Origin: Nonomuraea lactucae
GTDB taxonomy: Bacteria; Actinomycetota; Actinomycetes; Streptosporangiales; Streptosporangiaceae
DNA length: 55,209 bases
Reading direction: 5' to 3'
Assembly: GCF_003313395.1 (NCBI RefSeq)
Contig: NZ_QNFZ01000035.1
Coordinates: 1-55,209, forward strand
Shown here one piece after another: positions 7,523 to 18,600 of this stretch. The position numbers were made by a program, and so were the translations under genes. The notes beneath the pieces were generated by a model, which was not told the DNA's origin, searched no databases, and saw only the letters and a list, made by a program, of their open reading frames with translations. How positions within the stretch are numbered: the first letter of the stretch is position 1; each line of letters opens with the position of its first letter.

Positions 7523-9541
7523 ATGATGTCCACGCTTCCCTTGAACTCCCGCAACGGTGGCGATGACCGGTTGGGCCGGCGTGTTCAGGCGGCGCGCGAC
7601 TGCGCGTTCGTCGGCCGGGCGGAGGAATTGGAGCTGTTTCGCTCGGCCCTGCGGGGCGATCCAAGTGCCGGCGCGGTGCTCTATCTGCACGGCCCGGGCG
7701 GCGTCGGTAAGTCCATGCTGCTGCGACGCCTGGCCGCGGAGGCCGAGGCGGCTGGGCGCGTGGTCGTGGAGATCGATGGTCGGATGGTGGATCCGACCCC
7801 TGTCGCGTTCGAGGCGCAGGCCCACCCGGCTCCGGCACAGGAGCGGGTCGTGCTTGTGATCGACAGCTTCGAACGGTGCCAGGGCTTGGAGGGCTGGCTG
7901 CGTGAGCGTTTCCTGCCTCGTATGGCCGCGGGCGCGATAGTGGTCATCGCCGGACGCGAGCCGCCGGATGACAACTGGACCTCCGATCCCGGGTGGGCAG
8001 GGCTGCTGCAAGTAGCTCCGTTACGCGAGTTCGCGCCGCTTGAGGCGGTTGCGCTGCTCCAAGCACGAGGCGTACCCGCGGCCGTGCATGAGGCGGTGCT
8101 GGCGTTCACTGGCGGCAACCCGCTCGCGTTGACACTGGCGGCGGCGGTGACCGTGGACCACGCGACCGCCGCGGCGGCTTGGACTCCAAGCCATGACGTG
8201 GTGCAGACGTTGCTGCGCCAGTTGGTCGGCGAGGTTCCCTCGGCCATGCACCAGCGGGCACTGCAGGTGTGTGCACATGTCCGGGTGACGAGCGAGGCGT
8301 TGTTGCGCGCGGTGCTCGGCGAAGACGGCTGGCGGCTGTTCGACTGGCTGCGCTGCCTGCCGTTCATGGAGTCCAGCGGGCAAGGGGTCTTCCCGCATGA
8401 CGCGGTGCGTGAATCTTTGGAGGCCGACCTGCGCTGGCGTGACGCCGACGGGTACGAGGCGCTGCACCGCCGGCTCCACCTGCACTTTCTTCAGCGGGTC
8501 CGGGCTGCCCCCGAGGCCGAGATATCGGCCGCCGTCGGCGAGCTGCTGTACGTTCACCGCGCCGACGGATACAACTCCGAGGTCCACACCTGGCAGGGCG
8601 GTGGTGAGGTGCACGAGGATGTGCTGGAGGCGGCCGACCATGCCGTGGTGCTGCGCCTGGTCGCCGAGGCCGAGGGGGAGGCCTCCGCCCGGATCGCGCG
8701 CTACTGGCTGGACCGGCAGCCGGAGGCGTTTCGGGTTTACCGGTCGACGCAGAGTGGTCAGATCATCGCGTGCTTTGCCTGGTTGCGGTGCGAGGATCCG
8801 ACCGGTGAGGAAGTGGACCCCGTGGTCTCGGCCGCGTGGGCGCACGCGCGTACCACCGCGCCACTGCAGGCCGGCCGTTACCTGGCAGTGGAACGGTTCG
8901 CGGTGCACCCCGCCCGGTATCAGCGACCGTCACCGGTGATGGACCTCATGCAGTGGCGGATTTTGGGCGAGATCTTCCGATCTGAGCAGCTGAGCTGGTC
9001 GTTCTTCGTCAAGCGCGACGACGGGTTCTGGAACCGGCACCTGGTGGACGTCGACATCCCACCGATCGCCGCCAGGCCCCACGTGGGCCCCCACAGCTAT
9101 GCCCTGTTCGCGCATGACTGGCACGCGAACCCGCCCGTCGCCTGGGCCGAGCTGAGGATGCGGCGGATGTTCGCCGAATCGCAGGCCCGCGCCGAGTTCA
9201 GCGTGCTGTCGCGCCCGGAGTTCGACGCCGCGGTCCGCGACGCGCTGCGCGCCGTACGGCAGCCCCACGGACTCGATCGCAACCCGCTGCGGGGCAGCCG
9301 GTTTGTGGGCGAACGCGACCTTGCGGAGGTTCTCGCCTCGGCCGTCGAGGATCTGCTCGCGGAGCGAGGTGGGGAGAAGTACCACCGGGCGGTGCGAGCC
9401 ACGTACTGGAGTGGCGCGCCGACGCAGGAGGCCGCGGCCGCCCGGCTCGGGCTGCCGTTCAGCACCTATCGCCGCCACCTGACAAGAGGCGTCGAGCGGC
9501 TCTGCGAGGTGCTGTGGCGCCGTGAGCTGTACGGCGGGTAA
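7523..9541 (+). CDS. Large STAND-like P-loop ATPase with C-terminal HTH-like segment
   Basis: The 672-residue protein begins with the AAA/STAND-type preamble CAFVGRAEELELF (residues 27-39). Walker A is GPGGVGKS (57-64) and Walker B is VVLVIDSFE (Asp114); FTGGNPLALTLA near residue 195 resembles the GxP motif of STAND ATPases. The central 350 residues match no domain I recognise. The last 60 residues (APTQEAAAARLGLPFSTYRR) look like a sigma-factor or LuxR-type HTH, so it may be an ATP-dependent regulator. It stands alone, 63 bp before an aldehyde dehydrogenase it may control (inference). No obvious ribosome site precedes the ATG pair at 7523. Confidence 0.8.
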   Translation: MMSTLPLNSRNGGDDRLGRRVQAARDCAFVGRAEELELFRSALRGDPSAGAVLYLHGPGGVGKSMLLRRLAAEAEAAGRVVVEIDGRMVDPTPVAFEAQAHPAPAQERVVLVIDSFERCQGLEGWLRERFLPRMAAGAIVVIAGREPPDDNWTSDPGWAGLLQVAPLREFAPLEAVALLQARGVPAAVHEAVLAFTGGNPLALTLAAAVTVDHATAAAAWTPSHDVVQTLLRQLVGEVPSAMHQRALQVCAHVRVTSEALLRAVLGEDGWRLFDWLRCLPFMESSGQGVFPHDAVRESLEADLRWRDADGYEALHRRLHLHFLQRVRAAPEAEISAAVGELLYVHRADGYNSEVHTWQGGGEVHEDVLEAADHAVVLRLVAEAEGEASARIARYWLDRQPEAFRVYRSTQSGQIIACFAWLRCEDPTGEEVDPVVSAAWAHARTTAPLQAGRYLAVERFAVHPARYQRPSPVMDLMQWRILGEIFRSEQLSWSFFVKRDDGFWNRHLVDVDIPPIAARPHVGPHSYALFAHDWHANPPVAWAELRMRRMFAESQARAEFSVLSRPEFDAAVRDALRAVRQPHGLDRNPLRGSRFVGERDLAEVLASAVEDLLAERGGEKYHRAVRATYWSGAPTQEAAAARLGLPFSTYRRHLTRGVERLCEVLWRRELYGG

Positions 9542-9603
9542 CCCACCGCCAACCGATTGAGCAACAGTGAGCACGGAACCGACCTGGAACCCGAGTACCG
9601 GAC

Positions 9604-11112
9604 ATGCCCAGCATGAGGCCCATGACAGCGACCTCTCAGCTCGGCCGGATCGACGACGGTGACCAGGCCGCGATCACCGCGTTGCGGCAGGCGTTCGCCG
9701 CGCAGCGCCGGGCGCACCAGGCATACCCATATCCCGACCTGCGGGAGCGGACCGGCCATCTCCAGGCGCTCGCCGCGATGCTGGTGCGCAACCGTAAGCG
9801 GATCCAGGAGGCGATGAGCGAGGACTTCCGTGTCCACTCGCGGACGTGGACTGACATCGGTGAGCTGGTCGCCGTGATCGTGCGCGCGCAAGCCGCCGCC
9901 GGATCCCTCGCGGAGTGGATGGCCGACGAACCGCGCGAGGTCGATCCGTTCATCTACGGCGACGCGCGTGCGTTCGTACGCCCCCAGCCCAAGGGGGTGA
10001 TCGGAAGCATGGCCCCGTGGAACACCCCGTTCGAGATCGGCGTGGGGGTGCTCATCGATATGCTCGCCGCGGGCAACCGCGTGATCCTCAAACCGTCCGA
10101 TCACACCCCTGCATGCGGCATCGTCATCGCCGACATGCTGGCCGAGACCTTCGACGCCGACCACGTGACCGCCGCGGTGGGCGGCCTCGAACTGGCCCGT
10201 TTCTTCCCGACGCTGCCCTGGGACCATCTGATGTACACCGGCAGCACAGCGGTCGGACGGCAGGTGATGAAGGCCACTGCCGAGAACCTCGTTCCCGTGA
10301 CCCTGGAACTAGGGGGAAAGTGTCCCGCCATCCTCACCGCGACCGGCGTGACCGAGCGCAACGTCGAGCAGATCATCGACGTGAAGCGTGTGCGGAACGG
10401 ACAGAACTGCATATCGGTCGACCACGTGTTCGTGCCGCGGGCCCAGCTCGCCCGCTTCGTGGACCTGGCTCGGGGGATCATGGCGCGCCGGGCTCCGGCC
10501 TTCTCCGCAGGTGACGACACGACCGGACTGGTGACGCAGGCGCACTACGACCGTATCGTGCGGCTGCTGGCCGACGCGCGCGACGCCGGGAGCGAGGTCG
10601 TCGACATCGACGTGGACGGCGTCGTCGACCCTGGCGAACGACGGGTGCCGATCAGCCTCGTCATCGACCCGGACCCAGAGCTGGGGATCATGCAGGAGGA
10701 GATCTTCGGACCGATCCTGCCAGTTCGCCCCTACGACCACCTGGACGGCGTTCTGGACCAGATCAACGATGGTGACCGGCCGCTCGCTGTCTACGTCTTC
10801 GGGGACGACGCGAACGAGAACGAGGAGTTGCTGAACCGCGTCACCTCCGGCGGTGCGGCGATCAACGCCGCGCTGTGGCAGGGAGGTCTGCCGTCACTCG
10901 GGTTCGGCGGTGTCGGGGCCAGCGGTATGGGCCGCTACCACGGTATCGACGGGTTCCGGGAGTTCTCCAACCTCCGTGGCGTGTTCGTCCGCGGTGGACA
11001 GGACATGACATCGGAACTGTGCCCGCCCCACAGCGCCGAGACCAAATCGATGGTCGAAGCGCTGCTCTTGGCGGCCGCCGATGCCGGGACCGGGACGGAA
11101 CGGCCGGCGTAG
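9604..11112 (+). CDS. Aldehyde dehydrogenase, coniferyl-aldehyde type
   Basis: This 502-residue NAD(P)-dependent aldehyde dehydrogenase has the expected active site: Asn140 in MAPWNTPFE, the general base Glu235 in LELGGKCP and the nucleophile Cys269 in RNGQNCIS. The short form without the long N-terminal arm and the PWNTPF and GQNC contexts resemble coniferyl aldehyde and related class-3-like dehydrogenases, which oxidise aromatic or long-chain aldehydes to acids. A start further inside (the ATG at residue 7) is equally possible. It sits between the P-loop ATPase and an SDR/P450/alcohol dehydrogenase cluster, consistent with catabolism of an alcohol through its aldehyde. Confidence 0.9.
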   Translation: MPSMRPMTATSQLGRIDDGDQAAITALRQAFAAQRRAHQAYPYPDLRERTGHLQALAAMLVRNRKRIQEAMSEDFRVHSRTWTDIGELVAVIVRAQAAAGSLAEWMADEPREVDPFIYGDARAFVRPQPKGVIGSMAPWNTPFEIGVGVLIDMLAAGNRVILKPSDHTPACGIVIADMLAETFDADHVTAAVGGLELARFFPTLPWDHLMYTGSTAVGRQVMKATAENLVPVTLELGGKCPAILTATGVTERNVEQIIDVKRVRNGQNCISVDHVFVPRAQLARFVDLARGIMARRAPAFSAGDDTTGLVTQAHYDRIVRLLADARDAGSEVVDIDVDGVVDPGERRVPISLVIDPDPELGIMQEEIFGPILPVRPYDHLDGVLDQINDGDRPLAVYVFGDDANENEELLNRVTSGGAAINAALWQGGLPSLGFGGVGASGMGRYHGIDGFREFSNLRGVFVRGGQDMTSELCPPHSAETKSMVEALLLAAADAGTGTERPA

Positions 11113-11353
11113 TGCTCCATGAACAGCCCGGCCGATGATCGCGCGTCCCCGAGCACTCGGCCGACCTGGATTAGCCGAAGAACCGGCTCGCCCACGGCCG
11201 TGTCGCCCAGACCCTGCTGGTCACGCTGATGGTGTCTCTGGAAGCACTCGGCACCGCACCGTTGCGTTTGACGCAGCATGGGCTTGATGCAACAAGAGCA
11301 GGCGTCCGTAACCAGGGGCGCGGGGCCGGCGAGGTCCAGGGTGGCGGCTCGCG

Positions 11354-11990
11354 CTAGCCCTGAACGGTCGGGCGGACGGTGATTTCGCCGATTTCGATAT
11401 CGTGGGGCTGTTCAATGGCGAAGGCGATGACGCGGGCGACGGCTTCCGGAGCGATGGCGAACTCGTCCATGTTGCGGCGGGTCTGCTCGCGGACCTGGGG
11501 ATTTTCGATCGAACCGGCGAGTTCGGTGCGGACCACACCCGGTGACACCGCCGTCGTCCGCAACACGCCGTCGGTCGACTCCTGCCGCAGTCCCTCCAGC
11601 AGGGTCCGTACGGCGTTCTTGGTCGCGGCGTACACCGCCTGGGTAGGGACGATCTTCAGGCCGGACGTCGACACTGTGGTCACCAAGTGGCCCTGGCCCT
11701 GCCGGCGGAACACCGGGAGCGCGGCAGCGATCCCGTGCAGCACCCCGCGCAGGTTGACGTCGATCATCGCCGACCAGCCGTCCACGTCGAGTTCGGACAC
11801 CGGCCCGATCTTGCTGATGCCGGCATTGCTCACCAGCACGTCCAGCCGGCCGAACTCCGCCACGGCCTGACGAGGTCCTCGCGCCGCGTGACGTCTGTGG
11901 CGCGGAAGATGGCACGCCCGCCGCGGTCCCGAATGTCCCGGGCGAGTTCGTCGAGGCGCTCTGCCCGGCGCGCCCCACTCCACACTGCGA
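11354..11990 (-). pseudogene. Short-chain dehydrogenase, frameshifted and 5'-truncated
   Basis: The 3' two-thirds reads as a normal classical SDR: LDVLVSNAGIS, then the catalytic STSG...YAATK and SPGVVRTEL, to a stop at 11354. Just upstream the continuation is in a different frame (RRAERLDELARDI, then TDVTRREDL), with a loss of about 4 bp near 11870. The N-terminal cofactor-binding TGxxxGIG segment is absent. The gene cannot make a functional oxidoreductase. It diverges from the P450 remnant, with which it may once have shared a promoter. Confidence 0.82.
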
Positions 11991-12160
11991 CGCCTCATCG
12001 CAACCGCCATCGCTGATGGATCGCCTCTCCACACGCTCAAATACCTTCGCGCGGGCCCCACCATGCTCGGCATGCCGGGGTCTACTTACCTGACGTGCCT
12101 GACAGACCTCCAGCCGACTGACCAGCAAGAACTGACGAAATCATCAGAAAGGAGACATTC

Positions 12161-12790
12161 TTGACCGCCACCCAGCCCGCACCCGGGCTCCTTCCCATCC
12201 GGTCCCCGCGCGGGATCGCGGTCCTCGGCCACACACCCCAGATCCCCGACACCAACCCGGTCGCGTACTTCGGCGAGCTGTCCCGGAGTTCCCCGAGGGC
12301 ATCTTCAGCATGGACAATGCCGGCCAGGAGGACGTCTTCGTCTACGACCCCGACCTGGTCGCGGAGGTCTGCGACGAGACCCGTTTCGGCAAGCCGATCC
12401 TCCCGCCACTGAGCCATGTCCGCGACTACGCCGGCGCGGGCCTGTTCACCGCCCACGACGATGAGGATGCCTGGGGCATGGCCCACCGGATCCTCATGCC
12501 GGCCTTCAGCCAGCGGGCCATGAAGGGCTACTTCGGGCAGATGCTGGAGATCGCCCAGAACCTCGTGGGCAAGTGGGAGCGCGAGCAGGCGCGGCTGGTC
12601 AAGGTGACCGACGACTACACCCGGCTCACGCTGGACACCATCGCCCTGTCGGGGTTCGGCTACCGGTTCGACTCCTTAAGCACTCGCTGCCATCCACCGC
12701 GGCCGCACCGGCGGCGACGACGAAACCGCCCGGCAGTGGCTCGACCAGCTCGAGGCGGACGGCCGCTACCAGCAGGACGTCTTCGCCTGA
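12161..12790 (+). pseudogene. CYP102-type P450-reductase reduced to its two ends
   Basis: An intact-looking start (AAAGGAG, 7 bp, TTG) leads into the N-terminus of a P450 BM3-like fatty acid hydroxylase: RGIAVLGHTPQIPDTNPV, then VYDPDLVAEVCDETRF, HRILMPAFSQRAMKGY and TRLTLDTIALSGF. One G is missing near 12288, so the first 43 codons are out of frame with the rest. At about 12675 homology jumps to the last 35 residues of the fused reductase (AAIHRGRTGGDDETARQWL...DVFA, stop). About 850 codons, including the haem cysteine and the FMN, FAD and NADPH domains, are gone. A functional protein would have about 1050 residues. Confidence 0.85.
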
Positions 12791-12859
12791 TCCCGTTCAC
12801 GGTGGCCCGAGCCAGATTTCGGACGCGCACCACCGAAAGCACGAGAAAGTGAGATCGCC

Positions 12860-13909
12860 ATGGACACCATGCTCGCCGGACGCTTCCACCTGGACAGCAG
12901 GAATTTCCTCGTGGAGGAGGTCCCCGTCCCCGTGCCGGGCTCGGGAGAGGTCCTCATCGAGGTCAAAGCCGCAGGCGTGTGCCTGTCGGACCTCCACCTG
13001 ATCGACGGAACCCTCGTCCCCCTGTACCCCGGCGCCTGCGACGCCGTCACCGTCGGCCACGAGGTCTCCGGCGTCATCCATGCCCTGGGCCCCGGTCTCA
13101 AGCGGGGCCTGACCGTGGGCACCCGCGTCACCCTGCAGGCGGGACAGAGCTGCGAGGAGTGCGCGGACTGCGCGCGCCGCCGCCCCTGTGCTCAGGTCCG
13201 CACCCGGGGCATCGACTACGACGGCGGCTGGGCCCAGTACGCCATCGCCCGTGAGGACACCCTGGTCCCCATCCCTGACGAGCTGCCGTTCGACCAGGCC
13301 GCGATCATCCCTGACGCGGTCTCCACCTCCTACGCCGCCGTCGTGGCCACCGCCGGGGTGCGCCCTGCGCAGGCCGTAGGCGTGTGGGGCGCGGGCGGGG
13401 TGGGCGCGCACAGCCTCCGCGTCGCCCGCCTGGTCGGCGCCGCCCCGATCATCGCGGTCGACCCGCTGCCCGGCGCCCGGGAACGCGCTCTGGCCTTCGG
13501 CGCGGACATCGCCCTCGACCCGGCAGCCGGCGACTTCGCCGAGCAGGTCCGTGTCACCACGGCCGGGCGCGGCCTGGACTTCGCCTTCGACTGTGCCGGA
13601 GTGCCGGCTGTGCGCGAGCAGGCCGCCGCTGTGCTCGGCCGGAACGGCGCCTTGATCCTGGTGGGCATCACGCCCGAGCCGCTCACCATTAGCGAGAGCC
13701 TGATGTTCAACTACCTGGGCAAGCAGGTGCGCGGCCACTTCGGCGGCTTTCCCGAGTCCGTTCCCGAGCTGGTGCGGCTCGCCTGCAACGGCCGGCTCGA
13801 CCTGGCTCCCTCCATCACCGACCACATCCCGCTCGCCGACGCCGCCGAGGCGATCCACCGGCTGGAACACAAGATCGGTGACCCGATCCGCCTCATCCTC
13901 GTTCCCTGA
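12860..13909 (+). CDS. Zinc-dependent alcohol dehydrogenase (MDR family)
   Basis: The 349-residue protein is a medium-chain dehydrogenase. The catalytic zinc region is [11 protein letters not shown] (Cys) plus [11 protein letters not shown] (His-Glu). The structural-zinc-like cluster [13 protein letters not shown] has the final cysteine closer than the usual CxxCxxCx7C. The NAD(P)-binding loop is [17 protein letters not shown] near residue 175. It would oxidise an alcohol or reduce an aldehyde or ketone. The start ATG has only a weak purine-rich leader. It follows the P450 remnant and may have acted on its product before that gene was lost (inference). Confidence 0.88.
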   Translation: MDTMLAGRFHLDSRNFLVEEVPVPVPGSGEVLIEVKAAGVCLSDLHLIDGTLVPLYPGACDAVTVGHEVSGVIHALGPGLKRGLTVGTRVTLQAGQSCEECADCARRRPCAQVRTRGIDYDGGWAQYAIAREDTLVPIPDELPFDQAAIIPDAVSTSYAAVVATAGVRPAQAVGVWGAGGVGAHSLRVARLVGAAPIIAVDPLPGARERALAFGADIALDPAAGDFAEQVRVTTAGRGLDFAFDCAGVPAVREQAAAVLGRNGALILVGITPEPLTISESLMFNYLGKQVRGHFGGFPESVPELVRLACNGRLDLAPSITDHIPLADAAEAIHRLEHKIGDPIRLILVP

Positions 13910-13923
13910 AGGCTGAGGACGAC

Positions 13924-13974
13924 CGGCCAAGGCCACGCAGGACGCTTTGTGCGAGCGGGCCCCGGCCTTGGCCG
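13924..13974 (+). terminator. Terminator after the alcohol dehydrogenase
   Basis: CGGCCAAGGCC at 13924-13934 pairs perfectly with GGCCTTGGCCG at 13964-13974, beginning 15 bp after the stop codon and followed by CATTTCC. The long loop may hold extra pairs. Confidence 0.6.
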
Positions 13975-14127
13975 CATTTCCGAGCACCGAAGAGAAACGA
14001 CAGCGACACGTCTCGCCTCAAACCCTCGATCATCCGCTACGGCCCGCGCCCGGACATCACCGACCCGTACGTCTTCCAGGCAGCGCGCAGCACCGCGCCG
14101 GCAGGATGCGCGGAGTGCGGCAGCAGC

Positions 14128-14540
14128 TTGCCCGTGGATATACAAGCCGACAGCCCCGGTCCCGCCCATGACATGCGGAGAGGGGAGCAGGAGCTTGAGA
14201 GGAGCCGGCAATTCGCCTCCGACGCCTCGCACGAGATGCGCCCGGCCCTCGCGGGCTTGCGCGCGGGGCTGGAGGAGGGCCGCCTGTATCCCGAGCAGAC
14301 AGATCTCCGCGACCTGCTCGCCAGGGCGCTGAGAGGCGTCGACCGGTTGGATGCAATCCTCACCCACCTGCGAGTCTCGGCGAAATAGAGGCAGGTCCAA
14401 CCGTGGAGTCCCAGCAGGTCGATCTCGCAGAACTGGTGCGGGACGAGGTCTCCCGCCGGGTCGATCACCTCACGGTCCACCTCTGGCTGCAACCTGGCGT
14501 GATCGTCCAGACAGTGCCGATCAGGATTGCCCGACTGCCT
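14128..14540 (+). pseudogene. Sensor histidine kinase fragment
   Basis: The segment [26 protein letters not shown] is a HisKA dimerisation box with its phospho-acceptor His (SHEMRPAL), followed by [12 protein letters not shown] stop follows at 14386. In a shifted frame comes VDLAELVRDEVSRR, the linker normally found before the ATP-binding domain. The sensor region and the ATPase domain are both missing. Upstream bases 13980-14127 read as possible coding sequence but I could not identify it. Confidence 0.68.
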
Positions 14541-14644
14541 CGAAATCCCAGCGACACCCTCATCCTCGTCAGATATCCCCTACGCGAGGACCAGAACGGC
14601 GATCGCGACTCGTGGCCGTGGCTACCGGGCACCGTCCTGCGTTG

Positions 14645-14963
14645 ATCTGCGGGGCCGCGACCGAGGCCCAGATCGACCCCGACTGAGTCAAGTTCACCGC
14701 ACCGTCCGCAAAGTCCGCAGCCGCCGATGATGCTGCGGCTTTCCCCTTGACCGGCACAACCGCATGATCGAGGCGCTCATGCGGGACATCACCCGAAACA
14801 AGCACCTCAACCCCAAGCGGCGCGACCGCAGCCACCCGCGCGTGGTCAAGCGAGCCCGCCACAACTCCTACCGCGTCAAGCGGCCGGGTGACGTCGGGGT
14901 ACTCCACGGTGGGCCCGTGACGGTCAGTCTGGCAAACCTTCCCGAACTGACCCTTGCCTCATG
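14645..14963 (+). pseudogene. IS4-type transposase C-terminal remnant
   Basis: The conserved tail RNKHLNPKRRDRSHPRVVKR, then RARHNSYRVKRP, is typical of the C-terminus of actinobacterial IS4-family transposases. A preceding piece (VKFTRTVRKVRSRR) is in another frame, after a stop. No DDE catalytic core and no terminal inverted repeats are visible, so this is a dead insertion sequence end. It separates the metabolic region from the toxin locus. Confidence 0.65.
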
Positions 14964-15019
14964 ATCATTTTAGGCTGAGTGGCATTGGGCCCAGATGCTC
15001 CGGCGAGGTTTTTGCGACA

Positions 15020-15649
15020 TTACCTCGCTCCACCACTCATGGGACCGTAGTTGGCCGTCAGAGTCTCAGCGTATTCGTCTGGGACGGTCCGACCAGCGAA
15101 GGTCAAGGGGAGATAGGAATCCAGCGCGCCTGCCGCCTCCAAGAAGGGGCCGAACTGAGCACGCCATTCAGTTCGTGCGGCCAGATTTGGGAAACCACGA
15201 AAAACTGCGACTTCCGGATCTCTTTCACCCCAACACCCCCATCTTCCGGAAGGTCCGGTCACTGCAATGACGTTCGCAGAAATTGCAATCGACCCCATGA
15301 TGTCGCCGTTCGGCTCATAACCGACCCCTGCCCAATAGTCGTCCATGTCAGCATCGACAGACAGCGAAATTGCCGGATACATCCCATACTCCGGGAGGTA
15401 AAACCCTTCGCAATCTGGTTCGAGAACCAGCAGCTCAACCCGCGTGTCACCGTGCCATCGAGCCATCGCACAGAGCGCCGGCCAGAAATCCGGGGCGAGG
15501 ACAGCGTCGAACTCGCAGAACAGAGAATCCTGCGCACCCTCCACGAAGACCTGGTTAGGCAGCCTGGCATCAAGATTGAAGGCTGCTGCACCACGAGAGC
15601 GGACATTCAGGTATCCACTTCGATCAACGATCGAACTGATCTCCGGCAT
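15020..15649 (-). CDS. Putative immunity protein of the Rhs toxin
   Basis: The 209-residue protein begins at an ATG overlapping the stop of the 2653-codon Rhs toxin gene (TGATG). It is acidic, cytoplasmic in character (no signal or membrane helix) and has lower GC than the neighbourhood. Position immediately after a polymorphic toxin tip, translational coupling and lack of other relatives are what immunity genes show. The sequence (ARLPNQVFVEGAQ, then LVLEPDCEGFYLP) matches no immunity family I can name. The role is inferred from context, but that context is strong. Confidence 0.7.
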   Translation of the reverse strand: MPEISSIVDRSGYLNVRSRGAAAFNLDARLPNQVFVEGAQDSLFCEFDAVLAPDFWPALCAMARWHGDTRVELLVLEPDCEGFYLPEYGMYPAISLSVDADMDDYWAGVGYEPNGDIMGSIAISANVIAVTGPSGRWGCWGERDPEVAVFRGFPNLAARTEWRAQFGPFLEAAGALDSYLPLTFAGRTVPDEYAETLTANYGPMSGGAR

Positions 15650-18600
15650 CAGTCCTCACCCAGCCTAATCTTGATATCGGCCTTCTTGGAGCCCGCCTTG
15701 TAGAAGTCGGCAGTCCATCCTTCGTGACTGTTAGCCTTCCCGCGAAGGAAATACCTAGCCCCGTCTTTCTCGTACATGATGTTCGGCCCCTTGTCGGTAC
15801 GAGTCCACCCATTCGCCTCAAGGTTCTTACCGAATTCCCTAGGGCCTACGTCCGTCGACTTGTTCAGCATGCGAGCGCCACGACCGGTGGTGTCCCCGTA
15901 CTGTGAGACAATCGGGCAACCATTGCTGTTGTGAACGAGTACCGGAGTCTTGCCCGCCAGCACATAATAGGTGTGGAGGTCGGCGACGGTCAGACTGTGA
16001 ACCCTTTGCGTGGCGGTCCAGCGGGCAACAGCAGTGATCTGAACCCAGGTGCCGGCCGAAGTTTGCAGCGACAAGCCAGGCCGAAGGGCAGCCGCGTCTA
16101 CCCATTCGCGAAGTAACGGTACCCAGAAGGGGTGGTTCGCCGTCGTTGTCACGGACGCAGCCGAGGATTCCCCAGCCCCCTGAGAGCTTACAGAAATCTC
16201 TAGGAGATCCTTCGGGCCAGCACCGACTATCAAGCCCGTTACCAACTTGCCTGCCGATTCCCCGGCGGTCGGATCGGTGGCAAGAATTGTGTCCCCAACC
16301 CGTACATCTTCGATGGGCTTGTGACTGCCGTCTGCCATGAGTACGACAGTTCCAGCGACAAAGCTGTTTTTCTTGCAGGCGTTCTCAACAGCTTTCAGTG
16401 CATTGCCTAGCTTACCGATGATTTTTGCTGCTGCTTTGACCACTTTGCCCGCCCCGCCTGTGGCCATCCAGGCACATGAACCCAAATCTCCCATAATGCA
16501 TCTTGCGGCGTCCCCGAAGAAGAAGTCCATCACATCGCTATTCAAAGCCTTGACAAGCCAGTTGTTATATTTCTCCCTCGTAATTTTCGTCCACTCTTTA
16601 TCGTCGATCCCGATATAGCGCGCCTGTATGGCGCAACCATGGAATTTATCGGTAAACCCACGACCATTGGCGCAGTTGGCGCTAAACTCTTCGATCATCT
16701 TCGCAGTCGTGGCCAGGTCGCGCCAAGCCTTGCAGAGTGAACTGCCGTAGGTTTTCGTGCAGGAACGCCAGGCTTTGAAGTTCGGGTCGTCGGTGATTGG
16801 ATCCCTCGAGCGTGATCCTGCCGATCCCGGCGCACTCATGGCGTCGATCATCTGGATTCGCTTCCAGTGGTCTGCCACCTGCTTATCGGACCAGCCGAAG
16901 ACCGGGGTGTACATGAACAGTTCGCGCGCCCACTTCGACGCCTTCCAGAAGCCTTTAGGGACTGGTCGGCCGTTGGGCAGTACGCCGGTCCTTTTGATGT
17001 CTTTATCCGACATGACGGTGAATCCCCATTCGGCTCCGTAGCAGCCCCAAGGGTCGCATGCTGTCATGCCACCACCGATGTTGCCTATCGAACAGGGCGT
17101 TCCGCTGCAGAGGCCGCTTCCCCCGCCGGTTGCGAGATAAATGCCGTGTTGGGCGTAGGCGTCGGCAACCGTCTCGGGGTCGTAGCCGGGGCTGTAGTTG
17201 CCCGGGTTGTCAAGTTGGGTGGTGTAGTGGCCGGTGGGGTCCATGCCAGTCATAGGAGAAGCGTTGGCGTAGGTGTAGCGATTCGCCTGCACGGAGGGGG
17301 TGGGAGCCAGGGTGGCGGTGTCGCGACTGGCGAAGGCACCGGTGCCGGGTTGGTACCAGCGGGCGTGCATGTTGACCTTGCCGGTGTCCGGGTCGGTGTA
17401 TTCGCCCTGGTAGCCGAGGTTGGTCTTGACGCCAGTCTGCGCGGTGATGGTGCCGAAGGGGTCGTAGGCGGTGGTGGTGGCCAGGGCGGTGCTGGAGAAG
17501 GTGGCGACCAGGTCGCCGTGCAGGTCACTCATTGTGGCCAGCGCTGGGTTGGTGTCCTCCTTCTGACCGAGTAGCGCGCCGGAGGGGTCACGACCGTACC
17601 GGGCTTGGACGGCTCCGCTGGTGTCGGTGATGGCGGCCAGGTCGTTGCCGAGCCCGCTGTAGGCGAACAGTTGCTTGCTCGCGCCCTTGATGCGAGAGGT
17701 GACACGGTCCAGGGAGTCGTAGCTGTAGAGGGAGTCACTGTCGGCGATGAGCCGATCAAAGGCGTCGAAGGTCAGCTGGGTCGTGGCACCGTTCTTGGTC
17801 TCGGTGGCCAGCGTGCCTCGCGCGGTGTAGGTGTAGTCGATCCCGTCGCCGGAGGTTAGCCGGTTGCGCTCGTCGTAGGTGTAGGTCTTGGTGCCGGCCT
17901 TGGTGCGGTTGCCAGCGGCGTCCCACTCGTAGGCGGTAGTCGTACCGTTCGGGGCCTTCCAACTGGTAAGGCGGCCGACGTGGTCGTAGGTGTAGGTGTT
18001 GGTGCCCGCGCCGGCGATCCCGGCGGTGGTCTTGGTGGTGAGGTTGTCGTCCTTGTCCCACCCGTAGGTGATCTTCGCCAGCTGAGCGCCAGTGCTGTTC
18101 TTGAGGGTGTGAGTTCCCAGCCGATCCAGCGCATCATAAGTGAAGGCCTGGCTGTCGCTGCCGGTGGTGCCGACGGCGGCGTTCATCGACGTCAGGCGGC
18201 TGGCCCGGTCGTAGCCGTAGGTGATCTTGCGGGTGGTGACCGGGTCCGTCGCCGTCTCCAACCGGCCGACGTTGTCCCAAGTGAAGGTGGCCGTGCCGGC
18301 GGCGTCGATGCGCTGGGTCGGGTTGCCCAGCGCATCGTAGGTGTAGGCGGTCTGCTGGGTGGTGCCGCGCTTGACGGTCAATGGAAGAGCGCGGTCGTTG
18401 TAGTCGACGGTCAGATCGCCGATCGCCGTACGGCGGCCGGCAAGGTCATAACCGAATGTCCGTTCCGCGCTCGCTGCGTTGCCTCCGCCGCCGGTCTCTT
18501 TGGTCATGTGGCCCAGGTGGTCGAATGTGCGGTCGATGCGCACCCCGCCTGGCTGGTTTTCGGCGATGGGGTTGCCCGCGGCGTCATAGACGGTGGTGAA

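Noticed and set aside
11113-11353. Possible small gene between the aldehyde dehydrogenase and the SDR pseudogene
   Set aside because: Short frames in both directions lack a ribosome site, family resemblance and a consistent start.
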